This document shows, in pieces, positions 36,367 to 45,730 of a stretch of 64,000 bases of DNA. Position 1 is the stretch's first letter; each line of letters starts with the position of its first letter. The notes below the pieces were generated by a model. It did not search any database. It was not told the DNA's origin and worked only from the letters and a program-made list of their open reading frames with translations. The translations under genes were made by a program, and so were the position numbers. The DNA is from Rhodobacter sp. 24-YEA-8 (GTDB taxonomy: Bacteria > Pseudomonadota > Alphaproteobacteria > Rhodobacterales > Rhodobacteraceae), in contig NZ_FNSK01000001.1 of the NCBI RefSeq assembly GCF_900105075.1, forward strand, positions 1,501,001-1,565,000, written 5' to 3'.

Positions 36367-36582
36367 CCCGGACAGCCCTGTCGAAAGATGGGCGCCGATA
36401 CTGCAAGGCGTTGGCAGAGGGCAGGTGAAATAATTCAAGATCATATGCCTCTCAGCGACGGGATGTCCTTTCCGGATCATTGCGGCCCCAGCCGGGAAAG
36501 CATCCACCAAATGGTGGATGTGACTGAAAATATTTCCTCTAAAATCTGCGGCCGGTTGGATAATTACGCTTTAGGAGTTCCC

Positions 36583-37593
36583 ATGAAGACCCGGTCCATC
36601 TTATCTGTTGCGCGCGCCCTGACATCCTGCCTGTTTGCCAGCCACCTTATGACGACAACGGCCGGTGCGCAGGAGCTGCCACAGTTGCTGGACTTCTTTT
36701 CCATCGCGACTCCGACCGAAAAGACACCCCGGATCGACAATTATGACGAGACCTGGATGATCACCGGCCCGGTCTCTGATTCGCTCACGAAAGCGACCGA
36801 GGGCGAGAACTGGAAGCTTCTCGAGGGGCGGATCATCTATGCCTATTACCGCTTCGCGCCGGGCGACAGCGCACTGCAGATCACCCGCAGCTTTGAGGCG
36901 GCGGCGAAGGATGCCGATTATGACGTGGTCTTCTCTTGCAACTCCGAACGTGGCGACTGCTTTACCAGCGGCGACAAGGTGCCGGGGCTCTATGTCGGTC
37001 TGTTGCTTGATAAGCCGAACAATATGCCCGCGCTGGATGCGCTTGATATGCAGATCGTTCGCAACCTTTTCCAGACCGGCGGCGCGCGGCTGCTCTATCT
37101 GACGAAAGGCACCGGCGAGAATGTCATCCATATGCAGGTGGCGCTTGCCGATACCCCGGAAAAGGGGGTCATGGCGATCACCAAGACCGTAATCACCGGG
37201 GATGAGCCGGGGCTGACCGGCGCCACTTCGATGCGCGACAAGCTGGTCGCCGGGGAAAACGTTACGCTCGACAATCTGCTGTTCGATACGGACAGCGCCA
37301 TCCTGTTGCCGCCATCGCGCGAACAGGTTTTCGAGATTGCCATGATGCTGCGTGATGATCCTGCACTGAAGCTGGAGATCATCGGCCATACCGACAGCGA
37401 TGGCGGGCGGCCACATAACCAGGGACTGTCAGAAAGACGTGCAGCGGCTGTGGTCGATGCGCTGGTCAATGGCTTTGACATCGAAGCCGAGCGACTGACC
37501 TCCTCCGGGCGGGGCATGGATGAGCCGGTGGCAAGCAATGCGACCTCCGCCGGAAAAGCCAAAAATCGCCGTGTAGAACTGAGGTTGCGCTGA
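36583..37593 (+). CDS. DUF4892-like/OmpA family outer-membrane protein
   Basis: A 336-residue protein with a signal peptide (MKTRSILSVARALTSCLFAS, cleavage near AGA). The first ~210 residues match the pattern of DUF4892 proteins: WKLLEGRIIYAYYRFAPGDS, then DVVFSCNSERGDC and LYLTKG. The C-terminal OmpA domain has LLFDTDSAILLPPSREQV, LEIIGHTDSDGG, LSERRAAAVVDAL and KAKNRRVELRLR, including the Asp and Arg that hold peptidoglycan. AGGAG lies 6 bases before the ATG. It should tie the outer membrane or a partner to the cell wall. It overlaps the next gene by one base (TGATG). Confidence 0.82.
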   Translation: MKTRSILSVARALTSCLFASHLMTTTAGAQELPQLLDFFSIATPTEKTPRIDNYDETWMITGPVSDSLTKATEGENWKLLEGRIIYAYYRFAPGDSALQITRSFEAAAKDADYDVVFSCNSERGDCFTSGDKVPGLYVGLLLDKPNNMPALDALDMQIVRNLFQTGGARLLYLTKGTGENVIHMQVALADTPEKGVMAITKTVITGDEPGLTGATSMRDKLVAGENVTLDNLLFDTDSAILLPPSREQVFEIAMMLRDDPALKLEIIGHTDSDGGRPHNQGLSERRAAAVVDALVNGFDIEAERLTSSGRGMDEPVASNATSAGKAKNRRVELRLR

Positions 37594-38204
37594 TGAGCCG
37601 GACCATGGCCCTGCTTCGGAACCGTGCGCGAGCCTGGACAAAGGCCGCGGCACTTGCCGTCGCCGCTTTTTCTGTCACGCCTGATCGTGCCGAGGCGGTC
37701 ATGATCTATTTCTATTCCGAGAACCATTGCCGGGGAAAGGTGCGTCTGACCACCCAGTTCCGGGCGGTGAACGGGATCCGCGGCCATGGCCTTGGCAACC
37801 TGAATGATGAATTCCGCTCGGTGAAATTCGTGACGGATTACCCGGAAAAGGCAGATATCGCCGGCGGTTATCTTGCCGTTTACGATGACCCGGAAGGCCG
37901 CCCTTCCGTCGATGACGAGGCCCATATCTGGATCAAGGATATCCGGCTTTTCCCGCCCGGCGGATTTTGCGTTGGGACATTCGAGAACAACCTCAATGGC
38001 GCAGTCAAAGTTGAATACAGGCGCAAGAATGGGCTCGACGGCAAGGTTTCCTACTTTGTGATGGAATGCAGGGACAGCTGCCGGGAAAGCGTCGATCCTC
38101 CGACCGAAAACAGCGGCGCGCCGCCCCGAAAAGAGCTGAAGCTGAGAGACTGGCCGCGGTTTGAGGATCGCGTTTTCAAAGGTGGCAATTTCCCGAAACC
38201 CTGA
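37593..38204 (+). CDS. Exported protein with crystallin-like motif
   Basis: A 203-residue protein. The signal peptide is AAALAVAAFSVTPDRAEA. The mature start MIYFYSENHCRGKVRLTTQF has an aromatic-x4-x-x-Gly pattern, and GNLNDEFRSVKFV resembles the ND-x-x-x-S loop in the 34832-35242 product. Four to five cysteines are visible (HCRG, GFCVG, MECRDSC). The C-terminal 40 residues are Pro/Lys-rich. No exact family is recognised; a single beta/gamma-crystallin-like domain is the best guess. It is translationally coupled to the OmpA-type gene by a TGATG overlap, so the two probably work together. Confidence 0.6.
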   Translation: MSRTMALLRNRARAWTKAAALAVAAFSVTPDRAEAVMIYFYSENHCRGKVRLTTQFRAVNGIRGHGLGNLNDEFRSVKFVTDYPEKADIAGGYLAVYDDPEGRPSVDDEAHIWIKDIRLFPPGGFCVGTFENNLNGAVKVEYRRKNGLDGKVSYFVMECRDSCRESVDPPTENSGAPPRKELKLRDWPRFEDRVFKGGNFPKP

Positions 38205-38304
38205 ACTGCCCCCGTTTTGCCTGACCACCGGCAGCGTTCGATTTTTCTTGCCAGAAAGCAGAGCCCAGGGATCAATATGGCGGGTCTGACCAGGATTTTG
38301 CCAT

Positions 38305-39444
38305 ATGGACTTACATATTTCCCCGGAACGCCTTTCTGCTCTGATTGCCAGAATCTATGACTGTGCCCTTGATCCATCCCTCTGGCCGGATGCGATGGGC
38401 GCGATTTGTGACGAGCTTGATCTTCGCACCGGTGTTGTCAGTCTGATTGATCTGGGAACGGGCCAGCCCCTGCTGGCCTCTGCCACCGGGTTTGATCCCG
38501 CCTGGCTCGGGCGGCTGCACGAATTCTCGGACGGGCTGGTTTCGCTTTGGGGCGGTGAAGCCGTTGTGCGGAACATGCCGCTTGAGGAACCGGCGGTGCT
38601 CTCAGCGGTCAATCCGGTTGCGATTTCCGAGGAGAGCGCTGATCCCTTTCATCTCGGTTTCAATCAGCCTCAGGGTTTTGTCGATGCCATTGCCGTGGGG
38701 CTGACACGCGATGAGACCATGCTCGGAACCATCGGCTTCAACCGTCATGAAAGCCACGGCCTGGTCGGCCCGCGCGAGATCGCGATCATGCGGCTCCTTG
38801 TGCCGCATCTGCAACGCGCGATAGCCGTGAGCCGCGTGCTGGAAATGCAGCAAATCCGTCAGACCAATCTGGAAACCGCACTGCACGCGATCCGTGCTCC
38901 TCTCTTTATGATCGACAGTGATCTACATCTGCATTTCCACAATAGTGCGGCGGAAAAGGTTGTCGCAGATAGCGGCATCCTCAGGGTGGTCAATGGCACG
39001 CTTATATTGACGGACCCGGAGGCGCAGCGCCGGGTCAGAAAAGCGCTGCTTTCGGTCGGCGCATGCGATGATCCCGCAAAGGCCAGCCCCTTTGGCACGG
39101 CCTTCACAGATGCTGAAAATGCGCCATGGGTCGCGCATGTCCTGCCGATCACGGGCAGGGCGGGATCGGCAGGCGCGCAATACATGCTCTTCCTCGCGGG
39201 TCCGTCACTGCGAGAAGGGTCAGCTGCGCTGGAAGCGCTCGCGTCTCTTTACGCACTGACAGGCGCAGAGACGCAGGTCTTGCAACGGCTTTGCACCGGT
39301 CAGTCTGCGAAGCAGATCGCTGAAGATCTTGGCATCGCGCTCAGCACCCTGAAAACCCACACATTGCGGATCTATGAGAAGACAGGGCTGCATCGCCAGG
39401 CGGAGCTGGTCGCGCTGGCCCGTGGTGCGCTGGCCCCGGTCTGA
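38305..39444 (+). CDS. LuxR-family transcriptional regulator
   Basis: A 379-residue regulator. The C-terminal GerE-type helix-turn-helix reads LTGAETQVLQRLCTGQSAKQ, then IAEDLGIALSTLKTHTLRIY and EKTGLHRQAELVAL. The N-terminal ~300 residues contain a GAF/PAS-like sensory region (LRTGVVSLIDLGTG; PLFMIDSDLHLHFHNSAAEK). There is no membrane span or receiver phospho-Asp, so it likely answers to a small molecule. It lies 100 bases after the exported protein gene on the same strand and may control this cluster (inference). Confidence 0.85.
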   Translation: MDLHISPERLSALIARIYDCALDPSLWPDAMGAICDELDLRTGVVSLIDLGTGQPLLASATGFDPAWLGRLHEFSDGLVSLWGGEAVVRNMPLEEPAVLSAVNPVAISEESADPFHLGFNQPQGFVDAIAVGLTRDETMLGTIGFNRHESHGLVGPREIAIMRLLVPHLQRAIAVSRVLEMQQIRQTNLETALHAIRAPLFMIDSDLHLHFHNSAAEKVVADSGILRVVNGTLILTDPEAQRRVRKALLSVGACDDPAKASPFGTAFTDAENAPWVAHVLPITGRAGSAGAQYMLFLAGPSLREGSAALEALASLYALTGAETQVLQRLCTGQSAKQIAEDLGIALSTLKTHTLRIYEKTGLHRQAELVALARGALAPV

Positions 39445-39930
39445 ACAGCACAATTCGGCCCGTCGGAAGGTGATCGGGTCGTGCCCCCGACCGGGCGACG
39501 TCGGCCAATGCCCCCGCGCAGCCTCGCCGACTGCCCGCGGTCAGGCGAGTGACGCAGTCCTAAAGCGCGGGCCAGAGAAGGCGCCTTGTTCAGTGCCATG
39601 TAACAGACACAGAAGCCTGACCTGCTCAGCGCAAATGCTTCGCCCCGACGCCACAGGTGATACCAGGTGGCCTATGCGCACCGCCACGACGCGCCATTCC
39701 AGTTTCTGATCGGCTTCCTTTGCGAAATACTGTTCAAGGAAAGAGCAGCAAAGGAGCGCAAAAGTGAGTGGAAGGACTGGCCCCCCGCTCCAGCGTACGA
39801 GCAGGGCAAGGTGCAGCGTTTTATGTAGTAAAATGCCCAGCAGCACGAAACCAGAGGTGCCTTGGCAACAGGAATACAGCCAATATATCACTTAAAATCA
39901 GCTACATAACAATCTATGTTTCTGAAGTTT
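39445..39930 (+). other. Gap before tRNA-Ser, no confirmed gene
   Basis: About 490 bases. The only protein-like frame is a 53-codon ORF from a GTG at 39667 to 39828 (VAYAHRHDAPFQFLIGFLCE, later EILFKERAAKERKSEWKDWP). It has no good ribosome-binding site and may be a remnant. The last 100 bases before the tRNA are AT-rich. No attachment-site duplication of the tRNA 3' end was found here. Confidence 0.4.
39667..39828 (+). CDS. Possible small hypothetical protein or remnant
   Basis: 53 codons from a GTG; basic, with a hydrophobic patch (FQFLIGFLCEILF) followed by a charged tail. The family is unknown. It sits at the right edge of the island next to tRNA-Ser(UGA). Confidence 0.2.
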   Translation: MAYAHRHDAPFQFLIGFLCEILFKERAAKERKSEWKDWPPAPAYEQGKVQRFM

Positions 39931-40020
<90 letters not shown>

Positions 40021-40689
40021 ATGCGCGTTTCAGGCGGGGTCACCCCGAGGCGACGGTTGCCCGCCCGATCACGCAGGTCTTGCTTACTGACTGCTGAAAC
40101 AATTTCCAAGCTGATAATGTGAACTCGGCCTCCGACCTTTTGCCAGACGGCGCCTCCCCCTGGCGCATCGCATGGGCGGGCAGCTGTGGACTGAAGGTGC
40201 GGCCATCACTCGAGGATAAGCAGATCCGGCAGGACGGCGTCAGGGCATCTGCACCTTTTATACTACTTAAGCATATGTATTTCATTATAAAATACACAGA
40301 ACCCCAACCCCCTGCCAATCTCCGCCAATCGTGAAAGGCAGGGCCGCCTCGGCTCTTTCCATAATGGGGGGCTCTGGGTATACTGACGCGCAAAAGAGCA
40401 GACAGGCAACGCAGACAGACATTCCCGCAAGCGGGACGGCCGGCGACAGGACCGACCCGTTCCGGGTGCGGGATGAGGGATCCCCGCAAGGTGATGCCCG
40501 TTTTTCTGTGATCGCCTGAAAAACAATTTAAAAGCGCGGCATTCGAGACCGCGTATGGCGCGTATGAGGGCGGACATGAGCAGATGTGAACAGCCAGCCG
40601 ATCCGGAGTTGAAGGCTCCCGTCGGTTTCCCGGCACTGCGTGGCGCTGGCCGGCCGGCCGGTGCGCCGGTAAAGGGCGGTCTGGCTGCA
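40021..40689 (+). other. 670-base gap between tRNA-Ser and SPOR gene
   Basis: No supported gene. It includes an AT-rich patch (about 40256-40305). A TATACT hexamer at 40379-40384, with a weak TTTCCA 17 bases before it, could be a promoter. The reading frame of the SPOR lipoprotein extends back to 40555, so part of this stretch may be coding if an earlier start is used. Confidence 0.4.
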
Positions 40690-41685
40690 ATGGGGCGGAT
40701 TCGCACGGCCCTGCTTGCCACGGGCGCATTGCTGGCGCTTGCCGCCTGCGAGCCCGGGACCGGACCGTTCACATCTTCGCCCGGCGGCAGCGCGGCGACA
40801 GCATCCGCCGCGAATGCCGCGAAACCGAAACGGTCAACCACGATCGTCGAGCGCGATGTCGAAGCGCCTCAGGTCTTCCAGGTCACCGAGGAGGCGCTCT
40901 GGGACGGGCGGCCGTCCTTGGGCGGCGTCTGGGTCGCCTCGCCGAATGTGACCGACCCCGAGCGGGTGATCATGCGCAATCAGGCCAATGGGAAATTCGT
41001 CATCGGCGCGCTTTTCAGGCGTGAGGCCGACAATCCCGGGCCGAAACTGCAGATCTCGTCAGATGCGGCTGATGCGCTCGGGCTCCTTGCCGGGCAACCG
41101 GCAAAGCTTTCAGTGACGGCCCTGCGCCGCGAAGAGACGCAGCAGACCGCGCCCGGTCAGCCGGTGCTCGACAGCAATGAAAGCCTCGCTGTCGCGAAGG
41201 CTCCGGTAACGACGGGTCCGCTGGATGGTGGTGGCGTCACCTCGGCCGCCCTGCCCGCCGCCGGCGCAACCGCTGCGGTAGCCCCGGTACAGGCCGGTAC
41301 CAAAAAGACCAAAAGCCAGCTGAAACGCGAGGCGGAAGAGGCCGCAAAACAGGCAGATGCGAGGCTTGCAGCCGCAGAAGCCACCGCTGCCGCAGGCGCC
41401 GGCACGACAGCGGGTGCGGTCGCGGCACAGCCTGCAGCCCAGGCTGCTCCCCCTGCCCCCGCGCCGGCCGCCACCAAAGGCCGGTCGATCCAGATCGGCT
41501 TCTTCTCGCAAGAGGCCAATGCCACCCGCGCCCAGGGCCAGCTTGCAAAGGCCGGTGTCACCGCCCAGATCCGCAAGGAAAGCTCGCAGGGCAAGGATTA
41601 CTGGTCGGTCTTTACCAAAGGCGATTCTGCCACGCTGAAGAAAATCAAATCCGCCGGCTTTGCCGATGCCTATATGCTGAAATAG
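40690..41685 (+). CDS. SPOR domain-containing lipoprotein
   Basis: About 331 residues from the ATG at 40690, which gives a lipoprotein signal peptide MGRIRTALLATGALLALAAC (lipobox LAAC). The frame is open to 40555, and other starts at 40555/40579 cannot be excluded. Near residue 60 comes EALWDGRPSLGGVWVASPNV, then RRREADNPGPKL-like residues, an Ala-rich linker with a short coiled coil, and the C-terminal SPOR domain (IQIGFFSQEANATRAQGQLA ... YWSVFTKGD). SPOR binds denuded peptidoglycan at division sites. It lies 9 bases before the carboxypeptidase gene, consistent with a cell-wall operon. Confidence 0.88.
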   Translation: MGRIRTALLATGALLALAACEPGTGPFTSSPGGSAATASAANAAKPKRSTTIVERDVEAPQVFQVTEEALWDGRPSLGGVWVASPNVTDPERVIMRNQANGKFVIGALFRREADNPGPKLQISSDAADALGLLAGQPAKLSVTALRREETQQTAPGQPVLDSNESLAVAKAPVTTGPLDGGGVTSAALPAAGATAAVAPVQAGTKKTKSQLKREAEEAAKQADARLAAAEATAAAGAGTTAGAVAAQPAAQAAPPAPAPAATKGRSIQIGFFSQEANATRAQGQLAKAGVTAQIRKESSQGKDYWSVFTKGDSATLKKIKSAGFADAYMLK

Positions 41686-41694
41686 GATACAGAT

Positions 41695-42891
41695 ATGTCC
41701 CTGAGACGGCTTTTCTCTTCGCTCAAATACGCCATCGCGGCACTTGCAACCGCCCTGGTGCCGGCTCAGGCCTTTGAGACCCAGGCGCGTGCCGCCTGGG
41801 TGTATGATGTGACCACCCATACGGTCTTGCTGGACAAGAACGCGACCGAGCCGCTGCCGCCGGCCTCGATGTCAAAGCTGATGACCATCAATATGGTGTT
41901 CGAGGCGCTGAAATCGGGCCGGATGCAGATGACCGACACATTCTCGGTCTCGGAAAAGGCCTGGAAGATGGGCGGGTCGAAAATGTTCGTCAAACCCGAT
42001 GACCGGCCCAGTATCGAAGACCTCCTGCACGGGATCATCATCAATTCCGGCAATGATGCCTGTGTGGTCGTGGCCGAAGGCATGGCGGGGTCCGAGGAGA
42101 ATTTCTCGCGCCTGATGACCGAGCGCGCGCGCGAGCTGGGCATGGCGCAGTCACATTTCGCCAACTCTTCGGGATGGCCGGACCCGGGCCAGCGGATGAG
42201 CCTGCAGGATCTGGGCATCCTCGCGGTGCGGCTGATCGAAGAATTTCCCGAGTATTATCATATGTTTGGCATGACGGGTTTTGTCTATAAAGACCGCGTG
42301 CCCTCGAACAGCGAGAACCGCAATCCGCTGCTGAGGATCAAGGGCGGCGACTGGAAGGCCGATGGGCTTAAGACCGGTCACACCCAGGAGGCGGGCTTTG
42401 GCCTTGTCGGATCGGCAGTCCATGATGACGGGCGTCGCGTGGTCTTTGTGATCACCGGGCTTGAGACCGATGCGGCGCGCGCCCAGGAATCAGAGGCCAT
42501 CGTCAACTGGGCCTTCCGCCAGTTCGCCGCGAAAACCGTGGTGAAACAGGGCAGCCGGGTTGCCGAGGCAGAAATCTTCATGGGCGAGGCCGCGACCGTC
42601 GGGCTGACCCCGGCAAAGGATCTGACGCTGCTGGTGCCGACCATGGGCCAGACCAATATCAACGCCTCCGTGGTCTATAACGGGCCGATCCCCGCCCCGG
42701 TCGAAGCCGGCACCGAGCTTGCCGAGCTGATCATCCAGATCCCCGGCCTGCCCGATCACCATGTGCCGCTGGTGGCCGAGGCACCGGTCGCGAAAGCCGG
42801 TTTTGTGCGGCGCCTGACGGTAACCTCGGGAATCTTGTGGAACACCTATGTCGGGCCAGCGCCAGTGGTTGCGCCCGCTCCGGCCAGCTGA
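41695..42891 (+). CDS. D-alanyl-D-alanine carboxypeptidase (PBP5/6 type)
   Basis: A 398-residue class C-type penicillin-binding protein. A signal peptide precedes residue 27. The catalytic motifs are PASMSKLMT (SxxK), SGND (SxN) and LKTGHTQEAG (KTG). The C-terminal PBP5_C domain (VAEAEIFMGEAATVGLTPAK) and a closing Ala/Pro stretch follow. It trims the terminal D-Ala of peptidoglycan stem peptides. It follows the SPOR gene, and its stop lies 7 bases before the tmk start. Confidence 0.93.
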   Translation: MSLRRLFSSLKYAIAALATALVPAQAFETQARAAWVYDVTTHTVLLDKNATEPLPPASMSKLMTINMVFEALKSGRMQMTDTFSVSEKAWKMGGSKMFVKPDDRPSIEDLLHGIIINSGNDACVVVAEGMAGSEENFSRLMTERARELGMAQSHFANSSGWPDPGQRMSLQDLGILAVRLIEEFPEYYHMFGMTGFVYKDRVPSNSENRNPLLRIKGGDWKADGLKTGHTQEAGFGLVGSAVHDDGRRVVFVITGLETDAARAQESEAIVNWAFRQFAAKTVVKQGSRVAEAEIFMGEAATVGLTPAKDLTLLVPTMGQTNINASVVYNGPIPAPVEAGTELAELIIQIPGLPDHHVPLVAEAPVAKAGFVRRLTVTSGILWNTYVGPAPVVAPAPAS

Positions 42892-42898
42892 GGCCGAA

Positions 42899-43528
42899 TT
42901 GACGGGATTGTTCCTCTCCTTCGAAGGGATCGACGGATCCGGCAAAAGCACTCAGGCCCGGCGCCTTGCCGAGAGCCTGCGTGCCGAGGGCCGCAAGGTC
43001 ACCCTGACCCGCGAACCCGGAGGCTCTCCGGGGGCCGAAGAAATCCGCCGCCTCGTGCTTGAGGGCGCCACCGACCGCTGGTCGGCCGAGACCGAGATCC
43101 TCCTCTTCACCGCAGCCCGCCGTGACCATGTCGAAAAGACCATCCGCCCGGCGCTTGCCCGCGGCGAGGTGGTGATCTGCGACCGGTTCGCCGACAGCAC
43201 CCGCATTTTCCAGGGCCTGACCCGGGGCGATCTGACGGCAACTGTCGACCAGCTCCACGACCTGATGATCGGGATCGAACCCGACCTCACCCTGCTGATC
43301 GACCTCGCCCCCGAAACCGGCCTTGCCCGCGCCACCGCCCGCCAGGGCCATGAGATGCGGTTCGAGGATATGGGCCTCGCCTTCCAGACCGCTGCCCGTG
43401 ACGGCTTTCTCACCCTCGCCCATGCCCATCCGGGCCGGTTCCGGGTGATCAGCGGTGATGCCTCCCCCGACCAGATCGCTGCGCGCATCCGCGAGACCGT
43501 GGCGCCGGAACTGCCCCCTTCCTCCTGA
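42899..43528 (+). CDS. tmk: Thymidylate kinase
   Basis: A 209-residue kinase with P-loop FEGIDGSGKSTQARRLAESL, the DRY-like motif ICDRFADSTRIFQG and the substrate helix. The start is TTG at 42899, giving MTGLFLSFEGIDG, with GAGG 5 bases upstream. The ATG at 42848 inside the previous gene would add unrelated residues. It converts dTMP to dTDP. It heads the tmk-holB-tatD-MBL string common in alphaproteobacteria. Confidence 0.95.
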   Translation: MTGLFLSFEGIDGSGKSTQARRLAESLRAEGRKVTLTREPGGSPGAEEIRRLVLEGATDRWSAETEILLFTAARRDHVEKTIRPALARGEVVICDRFADSTRIFQGLTRGDLTATVDQLHDLMIGIEPDLTLLIDLAPETGLARATARQGHEMRFEDMGLAFQTAARDGFLTLAHAHPGRFRVISGDASPDQIAARIRETVAPELPPSS

Positions 43529-43648
43529 CTGAGATGTTCCGGGGGGCTTTGCGCGGACCTGACCGAGCAAAGCCTGGGCAATGCCCCCGCGCGCGACATC
43601 CTGCCTGCAGCCCCTTTCCCCAGGCCCCCTGACATGCAATGAAAGCCC

Positions 43649-44788
43649 ATGGCTGACGATCCTGATCTTCCGGAACCCGACCGCACCGAAGGCGCGCCCC
43701 ATCCGCGCGAGACCGCCGCGGTGCTTGGCCAGCAGGCTGCCGAGGCCGGTTTCCTCGACGCCTGGAACCATGGCCGGCTGCATCACGCCTGGATGCTCAC
43801 CGGCCCCAAAGGCGTCGGCAAGGCCACTCTGGCCTGGAAGATCGCCCGTTTCCTTCTGACCACCCCGGATCCCGGCACGGATGGTGGCCTTTTCGGCGCG
43901 CCTGAACCGCCCGGCTCGCTCGATACCGATCCCGAAAGCCCGGTCGCGCGGCGGATGCGCGCCCTGGCCGAGCCGCGGCTTTTCCTCTTGCGCCGCGCCC
44001 CGAATGACAAACGCAACGCCATCTCACAGGTGATCACTGTCGATGAGGTCCGGCGGATGAAGAGCTTCTTCGCGCTCTCCGCAGCCGATGGGGGCCGCCG
44101 CGTCGCCATTGTCGACAGCGTGGACGAGATGAACCCCAATGCCGCCAATGCGCTTCTGAAACTGCTGGAAGAGCCGCCTCCCGGCACCACTTTCCTCATG
44201 GTCTCGCATCAGCCGGCGCGGTTGTTGCCGACGATCCGCTCGCGCTGCCGCGAGCTGCGCCTGACACCGCTGGCCCCCGATGCACTTTCCGATGCGCTGA
44301 CCCAGGCCGGCGGCCTGGCACAGCCGCATGAGATCGCGGCGCTGAGCGAGCTCGCGGGCGGCTCGGCGGGCGAGGCCTTTCGCCTGACCAATCTCGAAGG
44401 GCTGGAAACCTATGCCGCGCTGGTGACATTGTTCTCCACCCTGCCGCGCCTTGACCGCCCGCGCGCGCTTGCGCTGAGCGAGGCCGCCGGTGCCCGGGGC
44501 CAGGGTGACCGGTTCGACCTCGTCCTGACCCAGATCGAGCTTTTCCTCTCGCGCCTCGCCCGGGCTGCCGCCAAACGCGAAACCCCGCCCGAGGCCGCGC
44601 CGGGCGAAGCCGCGCTCTTTGCCCGGCTCGCGCCCGGAACCGCTGCCGCCCGCCCCTGGGCCGAACTTGCGCAAAGCCTGACGCTCCGCGCCAGGCGCGG
44701 CAAGTCGGTCAACCTTGACCCTGCCGCCCTTCTCATGGATATCCTGCTGAGGATCGACGCCATGGCGGGAAGCCTCGCCTCCGGCTGA
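43649..44788 (+). CDS. holB: DNA polymerase III delta-prime subunit
   Basis: A 379-residue clamp-loader subunit. GPKGVGKATLAWKIARFLL is a P-loop-like segment. VDEVRRMKSFFALSAADGGR, ALLKLLEEPPPGTTFLMVSH and LLPTIRSRCRELRL (SRC motif, arginine finger) mark the AAA+ core. It completes the clamp-loading complex with DnaX and HolA, while holC lies at 2.9 kb. It is followed by tatD after 30 bases. Confidence 0.94.
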   Translation: MADDPDLPEPDRTEGAPHPRETAAVLGQQAAEAGFLDAWNHGRLHHAWMLTGPKGVGKATLAWKIARFLLTTPDPGTDGGLFGAPEPPGSLDTDPESPVARRMRALAEPRLFLLRRAPNDKRNAISQVITVDEVRRMKSFFALSAADGGRRVAIVDSVDEMNPNAANALLKLLEEPPPGTTFLMVSHQPARLLPTIRSRCRELRLTPLAPDALSDALTQAGGLAQPHEIAALSELAGGSAGEAFRLTNLEGLETYAALVTLFSTLPRLDRPRALALSEAAGARGQGDRFDLVLTQIELFLSRLARAAAKRETPPEAAPGEAALFARLAPGTAAARPWAELAQSLTLRARRGKSVNLDPAALLMDILLRIDAMAGSLASG

Positions 44789-44818
44789 CATGCCGGCCAG
44801 AACCGAGACCGGAACACG

Positions 44819-45730
44819 ATGCCCCCCGAATTGCTGCCCGATACGCCCGCCGATATGCCCTCCCTGCCGCTGCTTGTTGACAGCCATTGCCATCTCGATT
44901 TCCCGGATTTCGAAGGGCAGACCGATGACCTGATCGCCCGTGCGGCCGCAGCCGGTGTCACGCGGATGGTGACGATCTGCACCAGGATCGCACGGCTGCC
45001 CCTCTGCCAGGGCCTGGCCGAGGCCCATCCCGGCGTATTCTACACCTATGGCATCCACCCGCTGCATGTGACCGAGGAACCGGCAATCACCGCGCCGGAG
45101 CTGATCGCGCTGAGCCAGCATCCCAAATTCGTGGCACTGGGCGAAACCGGCCTCGATTTCCACTATACGCCCGAGACCCGCGACGCGCAGCTCGCCTCGC
45201 TCCGGGTCCATATCGAGGCGGCGCAGCTTTCTGGCCTGCCGCTGGTGATCCATTCCCGCGATGCCGATGAGGATATGGAGCGCCTGCTGACAGATGGTAT
45301 GAAAGCCGCGCCCTTCAGCTGCGTGATGCATTGCTACACCTCCGGCGCAAGGCTGGCGGAAGTGGCGCTGGATCTGGGGTTTTACCTCTCGATGTCGGGG
45401 ATCGCCGCTTTCCCCAAAAGCCAGGAGATCCGCGATATCTTCGCCCGCGCGCCGCTTGAACGCGTACTGGTCGAGACCGACAGCCCCTATCTCGCGCCGC
45501 CGCCCTATCGGGGCAAACGCAACGAGCCGGCCTATGTCGCCCATACCGCCCGTGTGGGCGCGGGTCTTTTCGGGCTGAGCGAGGCCGAATTTGCCCGCGC
45601 CACCAGCGCGAATTTCGACCGGCTGTTTTCCCGGGCCGCTGCGTTCGGGGCTTTGCAGGGTGAAAGCCGCGCACCTGACCCGGTCCTGTCGTCAGCCAGT
45701 GCCGTGTCGGTGACCGGAGGCCAGCCATGA
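44819..45730 (+). CDS. tatD: TatD family metal-dependent DNase
   Basis: A 303-residue TIM-barrel hydrolase. Metal ligands are visible in LVDSHCHLDFPDFEG, GIHPLHV, VALGETGLDFHY, VIHSRDAD, MHCYTSG and VLVETDSPYLAPPPYRG. TatD acts as a 3'-5' exonuclease in DNA repair. The C-terminal ~35 residues exceed the family length and are low in complexity. The ATG at 44855 is another possible start, but no ribosome-binding site supports it. The stop overlaps the next gene (ATGA). Confidence 0.94.
   Translation: MPPELLPDTPADMPSLPLLVDSHCHLDFPDFEGQTDDLIARAAAAGVTRMVTICTRIARLPLCQGLAEAHPGVFYTYGIHPLHVTEEPAITAPELIALSQHPKFVALGETGLDFHYTPETRDAQLASLRVHIEAAQLSGLPLVIHSRDADEDMERLLTDGMKAAPFSCVMHCYTSGARLAEVALDLGFYLSMSGIAAFPKSQEIRDIFARAPLERVLVETDSPYLAPPPYRGKRNEPAYVAHTARVGAGLFGLSEAEFARATSANFDRLFSRAAAFGALQGESRAPDPVLSSASAVSVTGGQP

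Noticed and set aside
40263-40841. 192-codon minus-strand frame before the SPOR gene
   Set aside because: It overlaps the SPOR lipoprotein signal region antisense and has Ala/Arg/Pro-rich random composition.
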